Positions 15,465 to 22,611 of a stretch of DNA of 22,737 bases are shown here, in pieces. Position 1 is the first letter of the stretch; each line of letters begins with the position of its first letter. Below the pieces are notes generated by a model. That model searched no databases and was not told the origin of the DNA. It saw nothing but the letters and a program-made list of their open reading frames with translations. Source of the DNA: Campylobacteraceae bacterium. GTDB taxonomy: Bacteria > Campylobacterota > Campylobacteria > Campylobacterales > Sulfurovaceae. The stretch spans positions 1 to 22,737 of the forward strand of contig JAMOSL010000209.1 in assembly GCA_027063105.1 (NCBI GenBank), written 5' to 3'. The position numbers and the translations under genes are program-made.

Positions 15465-16114
15465 AAAACTTAATAAAGTCTTTTATCTTCTTTATATTAA
15501 TCTTACTTTTTACAGCTTGTTCCACTAAACATGATTATACTCTTCACAAGCCAGTAGTGAGATATGCTAAACCTAGCAAGGGTGCATTGAGTGTAATGTT
15601 AAAAGAGAGTTACGGAAAAAGATACCGATGGGCAGAAGAAGGTCCTCGTTCTTTTGACTGTTCAGGACTCACATATTATACTTATGGAAGTATGAATCTA
15701 TGGCTACCAAGAAGAGCAATAGAGCAATCAAGATACGGGAAAAGAGTATCAATAAAAAAACTTAAATACGGTGATTTAATCTTCTTTGATACAAGAAAAA
15801 GACCAAGAGGAAAAATTAATCATGTAGGTATATATATCGGTAATAACTATTTTATACATGCAAGTAGCAGTAAAAAAAGAGTTATTAGAACAAGCCTAAA
15901 AAAAAGATATTATCGTAATAGAGTAGTTGTCTGTAAAAGAGTAATACCTTCAAAATATTATAATCAATGCGTTACCAAAAAGCGTAAGAAATTAAAAAAA
16001 TCTAAAAGGTATAAAAATAAAGCAAAATATAGAAAAATCAAAAAGTCAAAATCTATAAAAGAGTTATTTGATAATATTGATATTAAAAAAACAGAAACAA
16101 ATCGACCTATTTGA
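15461..16114 (+). CDS. NlpC/P60 peptidoglycan hydrolase, lipoprotein (second of a tandem pair)
   Basis: The protein has 217 residues with a lipoprotein leader (IFFILILLFTAC, lipobox LFTAC). The catalytic residues are Cys in FDCSGLTYY, His in INHVGIYIG and His in FIHASSS, so unlike its neighbour it has the standard Cys-His-His set. The two proteins align along the whole domain (both have RWAEEGP/VWAEEGP and GDLIFF), which indicates an old tandem duplication. The last 45 residues are extremely Lys-rich (KKRKKLKKSKRYKNKAKYR) and could bind an anionic surface or nucleic acid, or lie against the cell wall. The stop overlaps the convergent glycosidase gene by 8 bases. Confidence 0.88.
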   Translation: MKNLIKSFIFFILILLFTACSTKHDYTLHKPVVRYAKPSKGALSVMLKESYGKRYRWAEEGPRSFDCSGLTYYTYGSMNLWLPRRAIEQSRYGKRVSIKKLKYGDLIFFDTRKRPRGKINHVGIYIGNNYFIHASSSKKRVIRTSLKKRYYRNRVVVCKRVIPSKYYNQCVTKKRKKLKKSKRYKNKAKYRKIKKSKSIKELFDNIDIKKTETNRPI

Positions 16115-17150
16115 TAATCTCTTTTAAACTATAAAACGCTTTCATCTTTCTTATCTTATTATTACTATCATCTACTAATCCATATCCTCGAGCTATTAAT
16201 TGATGAATATAAACTCTTTTAATTTTTTTACTCTCTTTAGCTATTTCTAAATATTCTAAAATATAATCATTATATAAATCTTCACTAACACATTCTAATT
16301 CTGAAGTTGGAGCATAAGGTGCAGTATTACTAATAGGCCAATTTACCTCTGTAATATATATTTCATTTTCTGTTTTAGTAGATAGTTTCGCTAAGGCATA
16401 CAACATAGATATTTTATTTTTAGTATCAAAGATACCCATTTGTGTATTGTTTGGGCTTCCTCGTCTATCTACATATAAAAGAGAAGATAATCTATCATAT
16501 TTAATAGAATATAAATTAAAGAGACTTCTAACAGTATAATGATATTCAAAGTCTATAACAGACGAACCTATTAATTTAATATTAGTAAAATCTTTATCTC
16601 TAATATCTTGAATTATTTTATAAAAATCTAAATACTCTTTAACCGAGAAAAATCCCCATTTTGTACGATTAATAGCTGTTCCTATTTGAAATTCACTAGA
16701 TATATCTCTGAATCCATTAAATATTTTACTAATATTATCTCTTAAAAGATTATGATTTTCTATATTCTCCCTATCTTGCATTATATTAATAAGAATCTCT
16801 TTATCATCTCCAAAACTCTTTGCAAAACTAATATACTCATCTAATCTAACTATATCCCAAAGAGGCATACGAATAATTAAATGTCTAACACCTAGTTCTT
16901 CTACTAGCTCAATTTGCTTATCACCTTTATCAAGATTAACACCAATACCATATTCTATAACTTGATTATCTTGAAATAATTTCATAGTAAAAATAGATAA
17001 AGGAAAAAATATAATATTACTTAAAAGCAAAGGAAGCATATCTTTAATAGAATTCCAACGCTTAAGTCTCTTATATTTTTTATCTTTAAGAGGATAAGGT
17101 TGGTCAGAAAAATAATCCCAAATAAATGGTGGTTTTAGATTCTTTTGCAT
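16107..17150 (-). CDS. Membrane-anchored TIM-barrel glycosidase-like protein
   Basis: The protein has 347 residues. Residues 1-32 are charged. Residues about 35-58 form one membrane segment (DMLPLLLSNIIFFPLSIFTMKLF), and the rest lies on one side, probably the periplasm. The barrel-like motifs are EYGIGVNLDKG, VRHLIIRMPLWD, FQIGTAINRTKWGFFS, IKLIGSSVIDFE, ITEVNWPIS and RVYIHQLIARGYGLVD. The Glu in ITEVNW sits at the position of a clan GH-A nucleophile, and the polar end of FQIGTAINRTKWG is where an acid/base could sit. Note that the usual NE pair is not obvious there, so activity is uncertain. It is the last gene of the fabD operon, 7 bases after the KilA-N gene. The substrate is unknown; a cell-surface glycan would be reasonable. 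Confidence 0.6.
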   Translation of the reverse strand: MQKNLKPPFIWDYFSDQPYPLKDKKYKRLKRWNSIKDMLPLLLSNIIFFPLSIFTMKLFQDNQVIEYGIGVNLDKGDKQIELVEELGVRHLIIRMPLWDIVRLDEYISFAKSFGDDKEILINIMQDRENIENHNLLRDNISKIFNGFRDISSEFQIGTAINRTKWGFFSVKEYLDFYKIIQDIRDKDFTNIKLIGSSVIDFEYHYTVRSLFNLYSIKYDRLSSLLYVDRRGSPNNTQMGIFDTKNKISMLYALAKLSTKTENEIYITEVNWPISNTAPYAPTSELECVSEDLYNDYILEYLEIAKESKKIKRVYIHQLIARGYGLVDDSNNKIRKMKAFYSLKEIIK

Positions 17151-17157
17151 TATAATT

Positions 17158-17889
17158 TTATTTTAACTTTTCCAATGTTTCTATAAGTTGTTTATAACTT
17201 ATAATAAGTTCTGTATCAATTGCAAAAATCAAATTATTCAACCATTTTGCTCTTGTTTCCTGAATTAAAGAATTATGCTCTTCTTTGTTATAGCCTCTAC
17301 TATCCAAGATTTCTAATTTTTTACGAAATTGTTTAGCTACTTGAATAAAAATACCGTGATTATTTTTGTCTTTTCTATCAGGTAAAGTGTTAATTGCTAT
17401 ATTTAACTCTTTATAATTATCTCCTCCTATATCTCTCCATTCAAGAATTTTATGATTAATAAAAACTTCATATATCTCTAATTCAAGTTTGGGAGATAAA
17501 TAAGCTCCTGCTTTTAATAGAATATATAAATTTGCCCAAACACCTCTATTCTCTGGCTTCCCTCCTCTTTGAGACTTAATAACAGAAAATTGTTTTATTA
17601 GTTTTGAATAATCTATCTGTCCTGATTTATTTTTATACTCCAAAATACAAAGTGTGGAATCCACACTTTGCATTTTATCTCCATATTTTATTTCCACTTC
17701 ATAAATAAACTCCCAAACATTCTCTTTTCTTAACCATTCTGAGATAGATACTTCCCTTAACCCTTCACTTAATCTATAAATATTACCTATAGTAAAAATA
17801 TCCGATAATCTACCAATTCTATTTAAATGTCCAATTTTTATTGTATGGTTATTACCTATATTAACTATCATATCTTGATTAGTTTTCAT
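17158..17889 (-). CDS. KilA-N-domain protein
   Basis: The protein has 243 residues. Residues about 25-150 follow the KilA-N pattern: GRLSDIFTIGNIYRL, SISEWLRKENVWEFI, then LIKQFSVIKSQRGG, RGVWANLYILLKAGAYLSPKLELEIYEVFI, which matches the typical [RK]GG..RGTW.H..LA..LA.WLSP-like ending. KilA-N domains are putative DNA-binding modules of phages and large DNA viruses. The C-terminal 90 residues are helical without recognised homology. AAAGGG lies 6 bases before the ATG. The gene sits, with 13- and 7-base gaps, between the TtcA-like and glycosidase genes of a housekeeping operon, so it may be a captured phage-type gene. It carries a striking palindrome at 17648-17670. Confidence 0.65.
   Translation of the reverse strand: MKTNQDMIVNIGNNHTIKIGHLNRIGRLSDIFTIGNIYRLSEGLREVSISEWLRKENVWEFIYEVEIKYGDKMQSVDSTLCILEYKNKSGQIDYSKLIKQFSVIKSQRGGKPENRGVWANLYILLKAGAYLSPKLELEIYEVFINHKILEWRDIGGDNYKELNIAINTLPDRKDKNNHGIFIQVAKQFRKKLEILDSRGYNKEEHNSLIQETRAKWLNNLIFAIDTELIISYKQLIETLEKLK
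17648..17670. repeat. 11+1+11 perfect palindrome inside the KilA-N gene
   Basis: CAAAGTGTGGA, one central A, then TCCACACTTTG, so both arms match over all 11 bases. It falls in the codons for Q-S-V-D-S-T-L-C. Its mixed composition stands out in very A+T-rich DNA. It could be an operator for a dimeric regulator (possibly the encoded KilA-N protein), an RNA hairpin, or the trace of a small insertion. Confidence 0.7.
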
Positions 17890-17902
17890 CAGTTCCCTTT
17901 AA

Positions 17903-18694
17903 TTAGTTATAAATATCATCCCTATCCCACCGACTAGGGTCTAATAAGGTGTCATCATGTATATGTTTAAATGATGCTTTTATCATCTTAAAAACATTTT
18001 TATTATCTTTTTCTAAACTACTTAACCAATCTTTTGTATTTGCTCTAGCGTGTGGTAATTTGACATTTTTTATCATAGCAGGACAAGATTCATCACCTAT
18101 GGTATTTAAATTATTATCATCTGCAAATGCTCTTAGTTGTTTTTCTCTTGTTTCTATAAGTGGGCGAATTAAATGAAATCCTCTACCTGTTTTATATATT
18201 GGTGCCATTGAGCGAATAGTTCCATTATAAAACATATTCATAAAAAAACTCTCAACTGCATCATCAAAATGATGTCCAAGAGCTACTTTGTTAAATCCAT
18301 TATTATCTGCATAAGTATATAAAGCGCCTCTTCTCATTCTTGAAAAGAACGAACAAAATGAACTATTCTCCCTAATTGCATCTTGTGAAATATTAAATAT
18401 TCCAGTTTCATAAACTGTATGTTTTATATCATTCTCTTCACAATGAGATTTTAAATAACTATAATCTTCATTTGGCATTCCATAATGAATTGTACAAGCT
18501 TCAAATTCAAAATTAAATGGTGCATGTCTTTGAATATATTTTAAAGCATGAATCAGAGCAAGGGAGTCTTTCCCTCCACTTAGTCCAACTAGAACTTTAT
18601 CACCTTCCCCTATTAATTTAAATTCACCATTTGTTTTACCAATTACTCTTAATAGTTTTTTACTTAGGTTGACTTTAAATCTATTTCTGCTCAA
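17903..18694 (-). CDS. TtcA-like PP-loop ATPase (tRNA 2-thiolation family)
   Basis: The protein has 263 residues. The ATP pyrophosphatase loop SGGKDS is at residues 39-44, and the downstream family motifs FSRMRRGALY, ALGHHFDDAVESFFMNMFYNG and HLIRPLIE are clear. TtcA makes 2-thiocytidine-32 in tRNA and holds a [4Fe-4S] cluster through three cysteines. In E. coli these include the CSLC motif and a later Cys. Here the corresponding CSFF (C114, F117) has lost the second cysteine, and only C204 (ESCPAM) is left at the later site. The start is TTG at 18694, inside the end of mtnN, with only a weak ribosome-binding site. No ATG follows before the conserved N-terminal helix. Whether it still thiolates tRNA is open, so I give no symbol. 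Confidence 0.8.
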   Translation of the reverse strand: MSRNRFKVNLSKKLLRVIGKTNGEFKLIGEGDKVLVGLSGGKDSLALIHALKYIQRHAPFNFEFEACTIHYGMPNEDYSYLKSHCEENDIKHTVYETGIFNISQDAIRENSSFCSFFSRMRRGALYTYADNNGFNKVALGHHFDDAVESFFMNMFYNGTIRSMAPIYKTGRGFHLIRPLIETREKQLRAFADDNNLNTIGDESCPAMIKNVKLPHARANTKDWLSSLEKDNKNVFKMIKASFKHIHDDTLLDPSRWDRDDIYN

Positions 18695-19376
18695 TCTTCT
18701 CTACCATGTCTAATATAAAATTGGCACTTACTTTAGCTGACCCCTCTAAGAATTTATCAAAATCAAAACCTGCATCCATATCTGCACTATCACTAATTGC
18801 TCTTAATATAAAGAATGGAATATCTAAAGCATTACATACAACTGCAACACTAGCACCTTCCATCTCTAAAGCATGTGCGTCAAATGTTTTTGAAATCCAA
18901 TTCTTTCTCTCTACATTTGCTACAAATTGGTCACCTGTGGCAATAATACCCTCTTTTAATGGAAGGTTTTGAGATTTAGCTATCTCTTTTGCAACCTTTC
19001 TAAAATAGGGATCTGTTGGGATACAAACCTCACCTTCAGGAACAAATCCAAACGGATGACCAAATGCTGTAATATCTAAATCATGTTGACATAATCCATC
19101 AGCAATAATTAAATCTCCAATATCTAAATCAGGGTCTATTCCTCCAGCTACACCAGAAAATAATAGACTTTTACAACCAAATTTTTCTATTAATATAGTA
19201 GCTGTAAGAGATGCAAAAACTTTACCTATTTTAGAATAAGCGATAACAACTTCTTTCCCTTTATACTCTGCTTCATAATATATATTAGAGGCATACTCAG
19301 TCTTTTTAATATTTTTTACTTTAGATAAAAGTGGTTCTATCTCTTCAGGCATTGCACCCATTATTGCTATTTTCAT
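18681..19376 (-). CDS. mtnN: 5'-methylthioadenosine/S-adenosylhomocysteine nucleosidase
   Basis: The protein has 231 residues. It hydrolyses MTA and SAH (and in this phylum possibly 6-amino-6-deoxyfutalosine of the menaquinone route). Family features are MKIAIMGAMPEEIEPLL at the N-terminus with the catalytic Glu, VVIAYSKIGKVFA, LLFSGVAGG, ALEMEGASVAVVC with the second Glu, and FFILRAISDSADMDAG with the catalytic Asp. The ATG overlaps the fabD stop (ATGA), and the TtcA-like gene begins inside its last codons, so three genes are translationally coupled. Confidence 0.94.
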   Translation of the reverse strand: MKIAIMGAMPEEIEPLLSKVKNIKKTEYASNIYYEAEYKGKEVVIAYSKIGKVFASLTATILIEKFGCKSLLFSGVAGGIDPDLDIGDLIIADGLCQHDLDITAFGHPFGFVPEGEVCIPTDPYFRKVAKEIAKSQNLPLKEGIIATGDQFVANVERKNWISKTFDAHALEMEGASVAVVCNALDIPFFILRAISDSADMDAGFDFDKFLEGSAKVSANFILDMVEKIEQK

Positions 19377-20320
19377 ATCTGTACCAACTTTGAAACTTCT
19401 TCTATTGTTGTCTGAAGTGATGCCATATCAGAAACTATAAAATGAGGTTTTTTAGTAGCTCTACGATTTAGCCCCTTCAAAACTCCTCCATGCCCAAACT
19501 CAATATAACAATCAACCTCATCATCAAATTTTGCAATTGATTGTTTATATAAAACTGGGGATACTAACTGTCTAGCAAGTAAATCTAAAGCTTCTTTTTT
19601 AGTATTATATTTATCTGCTGTTACATTTGATATTACTGAAGATAAGAATTCATCTCTAATTACTTCATCTAATTTTTCTGATAATGGAGAAACTGCACTA
19701 TCTAATAGTGGACAATGACTAGCTACAGACATATTTAATAACATTGCTCTTTTCGCTTTTGCCTCTTTTAGAATTAGCTCTAAAACTTTTAAATCATCTT
19801 TGATACCTGCAATAACTATCTGCCCTTTAGCATTATAATTAACTGCCCAAACTTTTAAACCATTATCTCTTTGAGTTGCACAAATCTCTTCTACTTTATC
19901 ATCATCAAGTCCTAATGATACCATCATACCAACATCTTGTCCATCACAAGCCTCTGCCATAAGTTTACCTCTTAAATTAACAAGTTCAACGCCATCAATA
20001 ATATCTAAAGCACCAACACTTACTAAAGCAGAAAATTCTCCTAACGAGTGACCTAGTGCATAATATGGTTTTATTGCCATTTCATTTTCAAATAATTTAT
20101 GAGCAATAGATGATACTAATAAAATCGCAGGTTGTGTAAACTCTGTTTTTTCTAAATCATCGTTCTCTTCAAAAAGTAATGTCTCAAAGTTTATACCTGT
20201 TCTTTCACTAGCTTTAGTTATCATATCAACAGCTACTTCACTATTATCAAAAAAGTCTTTTCCCATACCTACTGCTTGAGAACCTTGCCCAGCAAATAAA
20301 AATGCACATTTAATCGACAT
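19373..20320 (-). CDS. fabD: Malonyl-CoA:ACP transacylase
   Basis: The protein has 315 residues from the ATG at 20320. The GTG two codons upstream is rejected because it abuts AAGGA, whereas the ATG has AAGGAG at the usual 5-base spacing. FabD moves malonate from CoA to acyl-carrier protein in fatty-acid synthesis. The motifs are FLFAGQGSQAVGMG at the N-terminus, GHSLGEFSAL with the nucleophilic Ser (about 91), and VASHCPLLDSA with the catalytic His (about 201). The end, CYIEFGHGGVLKGLNRR, is also typical. It heads the fabD-mtnN-TtcA-like-KilA-N-glycosidase operon. Confidence 0.95.
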   Translation of the reverse strand: MSIKCAFLFAGQGSQAVGMGKDFFDNSEVAVDMITKASERTGINFETLLFEENDDLEKTEFTQPAILLVSSIAHKLFENEMAIKPYYALGHSLGEFSALVSVGALDIIDGVELVNLRGKLMAEACDGQDVGMMVSLGLDDDKVEEICATQRDNGLKVWAVNYNAKGQIVIAGIKDDLKVLELILKEAKAKRAMLLNMSVASHCPLLDSAVSPLSEKLDEVIRDEFLSSVISNVTADKYNTKKEALDLLARQLVSPVLYKQSIAKFDDEVDCYIEFGHGGVLKGLNRRATKKPHFIVSDMASLQTTIEEVSKLVQI

Positions 20321-20370
20321 TATCACTCCTTAAAAAATTTATAATTATTTTAGCTAAATATTTCTATCTT

Positions 20371-20387
20371 TATAGTAAAATTATATC
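20371..20387. promoter_or_regulatory. Overlapping divergent promoters for fabD and the U32 gene
   Basis: On the minus strand TTTTTTGATATAAT gives a strong extended -10 element (TATAAT at 20385-20380) for fabD, with a leader of about 55 bases. On the plus strand TATAGT (20371-20376) or TAAAAT (20376-20381) could be the -10 of the U32 gene. The two elements overlap, so the promoters may compete. The minus-strand call is the better supported. Confidence 0.5.
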
Positions 20388-20409
20388 AAAAAATAAAGTA
20401 AAGGTTAGT

Positions 20410-21705
20410 ATGCAAAAAGCAGAACTATTAGCACCAGCAGGTAATTTAGAAAAATTAAAAATAGCATTAGCTTATGGAGCTGATGCAGTTTATGGAGGGA
20501 CTAGTACCTTTTCATTACGCATCCGTTCTGGTAAAGAGTTTGATATGGAATCTTACTCTAAAGGAATTGAGTATGCTCATAATTTAGGAAAGAAAGTATA
20601 TTCAACTATAAATAGCTTTCCTTTTAACTCACAAATTAAATTGTATGAAAATCATATAGCAAAAATAGCAGAACTAAAACCTGATGCACTTATTGTATCT
20701 AGTCCAGGAGTTATTAAATTAGCTCATAAAATAGCTCCTGATATACCAATCCATCTTTCAACCCAAGCAAATGTTATGAATGCACTTGATGCAGAAGTAT
20801 ATTATGATTTGGGTGTAAAAAGAATAATTGTAGCTAGAGAGATTAGTTTAAAAGATTGTGAAGCGATTAAATCATCTATTCCAGATTTAGAATTAGAGAT
20901 ATTTGTACATGGTTCTATGTGTTTTGCATATAGTGGAAGATGTTTAATATCAGCTCTTCAAAAAGGTAGAGTTCCAAATAGAGGAAGTTGTGCAAATGAT
21001 TGCCGTTTCCCTTATGAAATTTATGCACATAATCCAGATACCAATACAACTTTTAGATTAGAAGAAGAGAGTGATATAGGTACATATATTATGAATGCTA
21101 AAGATATGAATATGGCTTCACATATTGATAAAATTCTAGCTTCTGGTGTAATAGATTCGCTAAAAATAGAAGGTCGAACAAAATCTCCATACTATGCAGG
21201 GGTTGTTACAAAAGCTTACCGTCATGCAATAGATGATTATTATAATAATGATTTTAAAGAGAGTCGTTATCAAGCAGAATTAAATACAACTCAAAATAGA
21301 GGATTTACAGATGCTTACTTACTCTCAAGACCTTTTGAAAAGAATGATACTCAATCACAAGGGTTTACAATTCAAAATGGAACACATCAAGTTGTAGCTT
21401 TAGTTAGTGAAGATGGTAAAACTTGGAGATGTAAAGATAAAACTTGCTTAGGTGATAGTGTCGAGATAGTCTTACCAGTAGGTGCAACAGTTGAAATAAT
21501 AAATAATGAATATGGAACTATTGATGAGGTAGCAGGAAGATATTGGCTAACTTTCAAAAAGATAATATCAACAAGTGAAAAAGAGTTTAAATGTATTCAT
21601 AGTGGTGATTTAAATGATATAATATTACCAACAACTCTACCTAGCTATACAATTCTTAGAAGAGGTATAGAAGAAGCTTTAGAGAAGAAAAAGCTAAGAC
21701 TTTAA
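20410..21705 (+). CDS. U32 family protein, likely tRNA 5-hydroxyuridine synthesis (TrhP/YegQ type)
   Basis: The protein has 431 residues. It starts AELLAPAGNLEKLKIALAYGADAVYGG, the conserved opening of the family. The PROSITE-type U32 signature E.F.HGSMC....GRCL.S is at about residues 162-180, followed by RGSCANDCRFPY. The cysteines in these segments are cluster ligands or catalytic in the tRNA-hydroxylating branch. YegQ (TrhP) uses prephenate to make 5-hydroxyuridine-34 in tRNA, and RlhA acts on 23S rRNA. Length and C-terminal beta domain (residues about 340-425) fit TrhP better. Older annotation as collagenase or peptidase is probably wrong. AAAGG precedes the ATG. The gene is divergent from fabD. 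Confidence 0.8.
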   Translation: MQKAELLAPAGNLEKLKIALAYGADAVYGGTSTFSLRIRSGKEFDMESYSKGIEYAHNLGKKVYSTINSFPFNSQIKLYENHIAKIAELKPDALIVSSPGVIKLAHKIAPDIPIHLSTQANVMNALDAEVYYDLGVKRIIVAREISLKDCEAIKSSIPDLELEIFVHGSMCFAYSGRCLISALQKGRVPNRGSCANDCRFPYEIYAHNPDTNTTFRLEEESDIGTYIMNAKDMNMASHIDKILASGVIDSLKIEGRTKSPYYAGVVTKAYRHAIDDYYNNDFKESRYQAELNTTQNRGFTDAYLLSRPFEKNDTQSQGFTIQNGTHQVVALVSEDGKTWRCKDKTCLGDSVEIVLPVGATVEIINNEYGTIDEVAGRYWLTFKKIISTSEKEFKCIHSGDLNDIILPTTLPSYTILRRGIEEALEKKKLRL

Positions 21706-21741
21706 AAAAGTATTTTAATAAATCTAAATCTAAATAACAAT

Positions 21742-21831
21742 GATAATACTATAGTCAATGCCATTGAAGATGCTTATACGCAGACAGAAATAGCAGAATA
21801 TTTAAAACTAAGTAATTTTGCTATTTATAAA
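21742..21831 (+). pseudogene. C-terminal remnant of a REP-type (Y1 HUH) transposase
   Basis: One frame reads DNTIVNAIEDAYTQTEIAEYLKL followed by SNFAIYKI. The pattern AI.D.YTQ.EIA.YL.LS...I.KI is the DnaA-like helix-turn-helix tail I know from REP-associated and related transposases in this phylum. Nothing of the catalytic domain with the HUH and Tyr motifs is present. The preceding U32 gene ends in the same frame just upstream. It overlaps the last codons of the CbbQ-like gene on the other strand. Confidence 0.5.
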
Positions 21832-22599
21832 ATACAATCTAACAAGTTTTTCTAAAACTTCCAGCACATCATCTTCATCGCTAAGAGATTGAACAATTGT
21901 ATGGATACATGCTTCATAAGGGTTAAATCCTTTAACTATTAATTTAGCACAATATACTAAAAGTCTTGTTGATACGGCTTCTTGAATATCTGTATCTGTT
22001 AAATTTCTTATCTCATTTGCTATTGATACTAATTTTACAGCAATATCTTCATCTACGCCACTCTCTTTTATAATAATATCTCTCTCTACATCACTTTTTG
22101 GATAGTTAAATTCTAAAGATATAAATCTCTGTTTTGTACTTGGTTTCATCCCTTTTAGAACATTTTGATAACCTGGATTATATGATACCACTAGCATAAA
22201 ATCTGGATGAGCCTCTATCACTTCACCTGTTCTATCAATTGGTAAAACTCTTCTATAATCAGCAAGTGAGTGAAGCACTACAGTTGTATCTTTTCTAGCT
22301 TCTATTATCTCATCAAGATAACAAATTCCACCATCTCTAACTGCTTTTGTAAGAGGTCCATCTTGCCAAAAAGTTCCATTCTCATCTATTAAATGGCGAC
22401 CAATTAAATCAGAAGCACTTAAATCATCATGACAAACTACTGTATAAACTTTTCTATTTAATTTTTCTCCCATATACTCAATAAATCTAGTTTTTCCACA
22501 CCCTGTTGGACCTTTTATTAAAATTGGTAAATCCATAGAAGCAGATGCCTCAAACAATTCAACCTCATTACCTTGAGCTAAATAGTATATTTTTTCCAT
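21808..22599 (-). CDS. CbbQ/NirQ/NorQ-type MoxR AAA+ ATPase
   Basis: The protein has 263 residues. Walker A is GPTGCGKT (30-37), Walker B is ICYLDEI (about 91-97), a sensor is VVSYNPGYQN and the arginine-finger region is STKQRFISLEF. The YNPGYQ/STKQRF pair is diagnostic for this subfamily. With a VWA-domain partner these ATPases remodel enzymes: CbbQ-CbbO reactivate RuBisCO and NorQ-NorD mature nitric-oxide reductase. The target here is not visible, so I do not choose a symbol. AGAGGA lies 5 bases before the ATG. The partner gene ends 12 bases upstream. The last residues (FINSKIT) lie over the transposase scrap and may be recent additions. Confidence 0.88.
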   Translation of the reverse strand: MEKIYYLAQGNEVELFEASASMDLPILIKGPTGCGKTRFIEYMGEKLNRKVYTVVCHDDLSASDLIGRHLIDENGTFWQDGPLTKAVRDGGICYLDEIIEARKDTTVVLHSLADYRRVLPIDRTGEVIEAHPDFMLVVSYNPGYQNVLKGMKPSTKQRFISLEFNYPKSDVERDIIIKESGVDEDIAVKLVSIANEIRNLTDTDIQEAVSTRLLVYCAKLIVKGFNPYEACIHTIVQSLSDEDDVLEVLEKLVRLYFINSKIT

Positions 22600-22611
22600 A
22601 ATTTTCCTCTG

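Noticed and set aside
20321..20326. GTG start two codons before the fabD ATG
   Set aside because: It directly abuts the AAGGA, leaving no spacing. The ATG has the proper distance.
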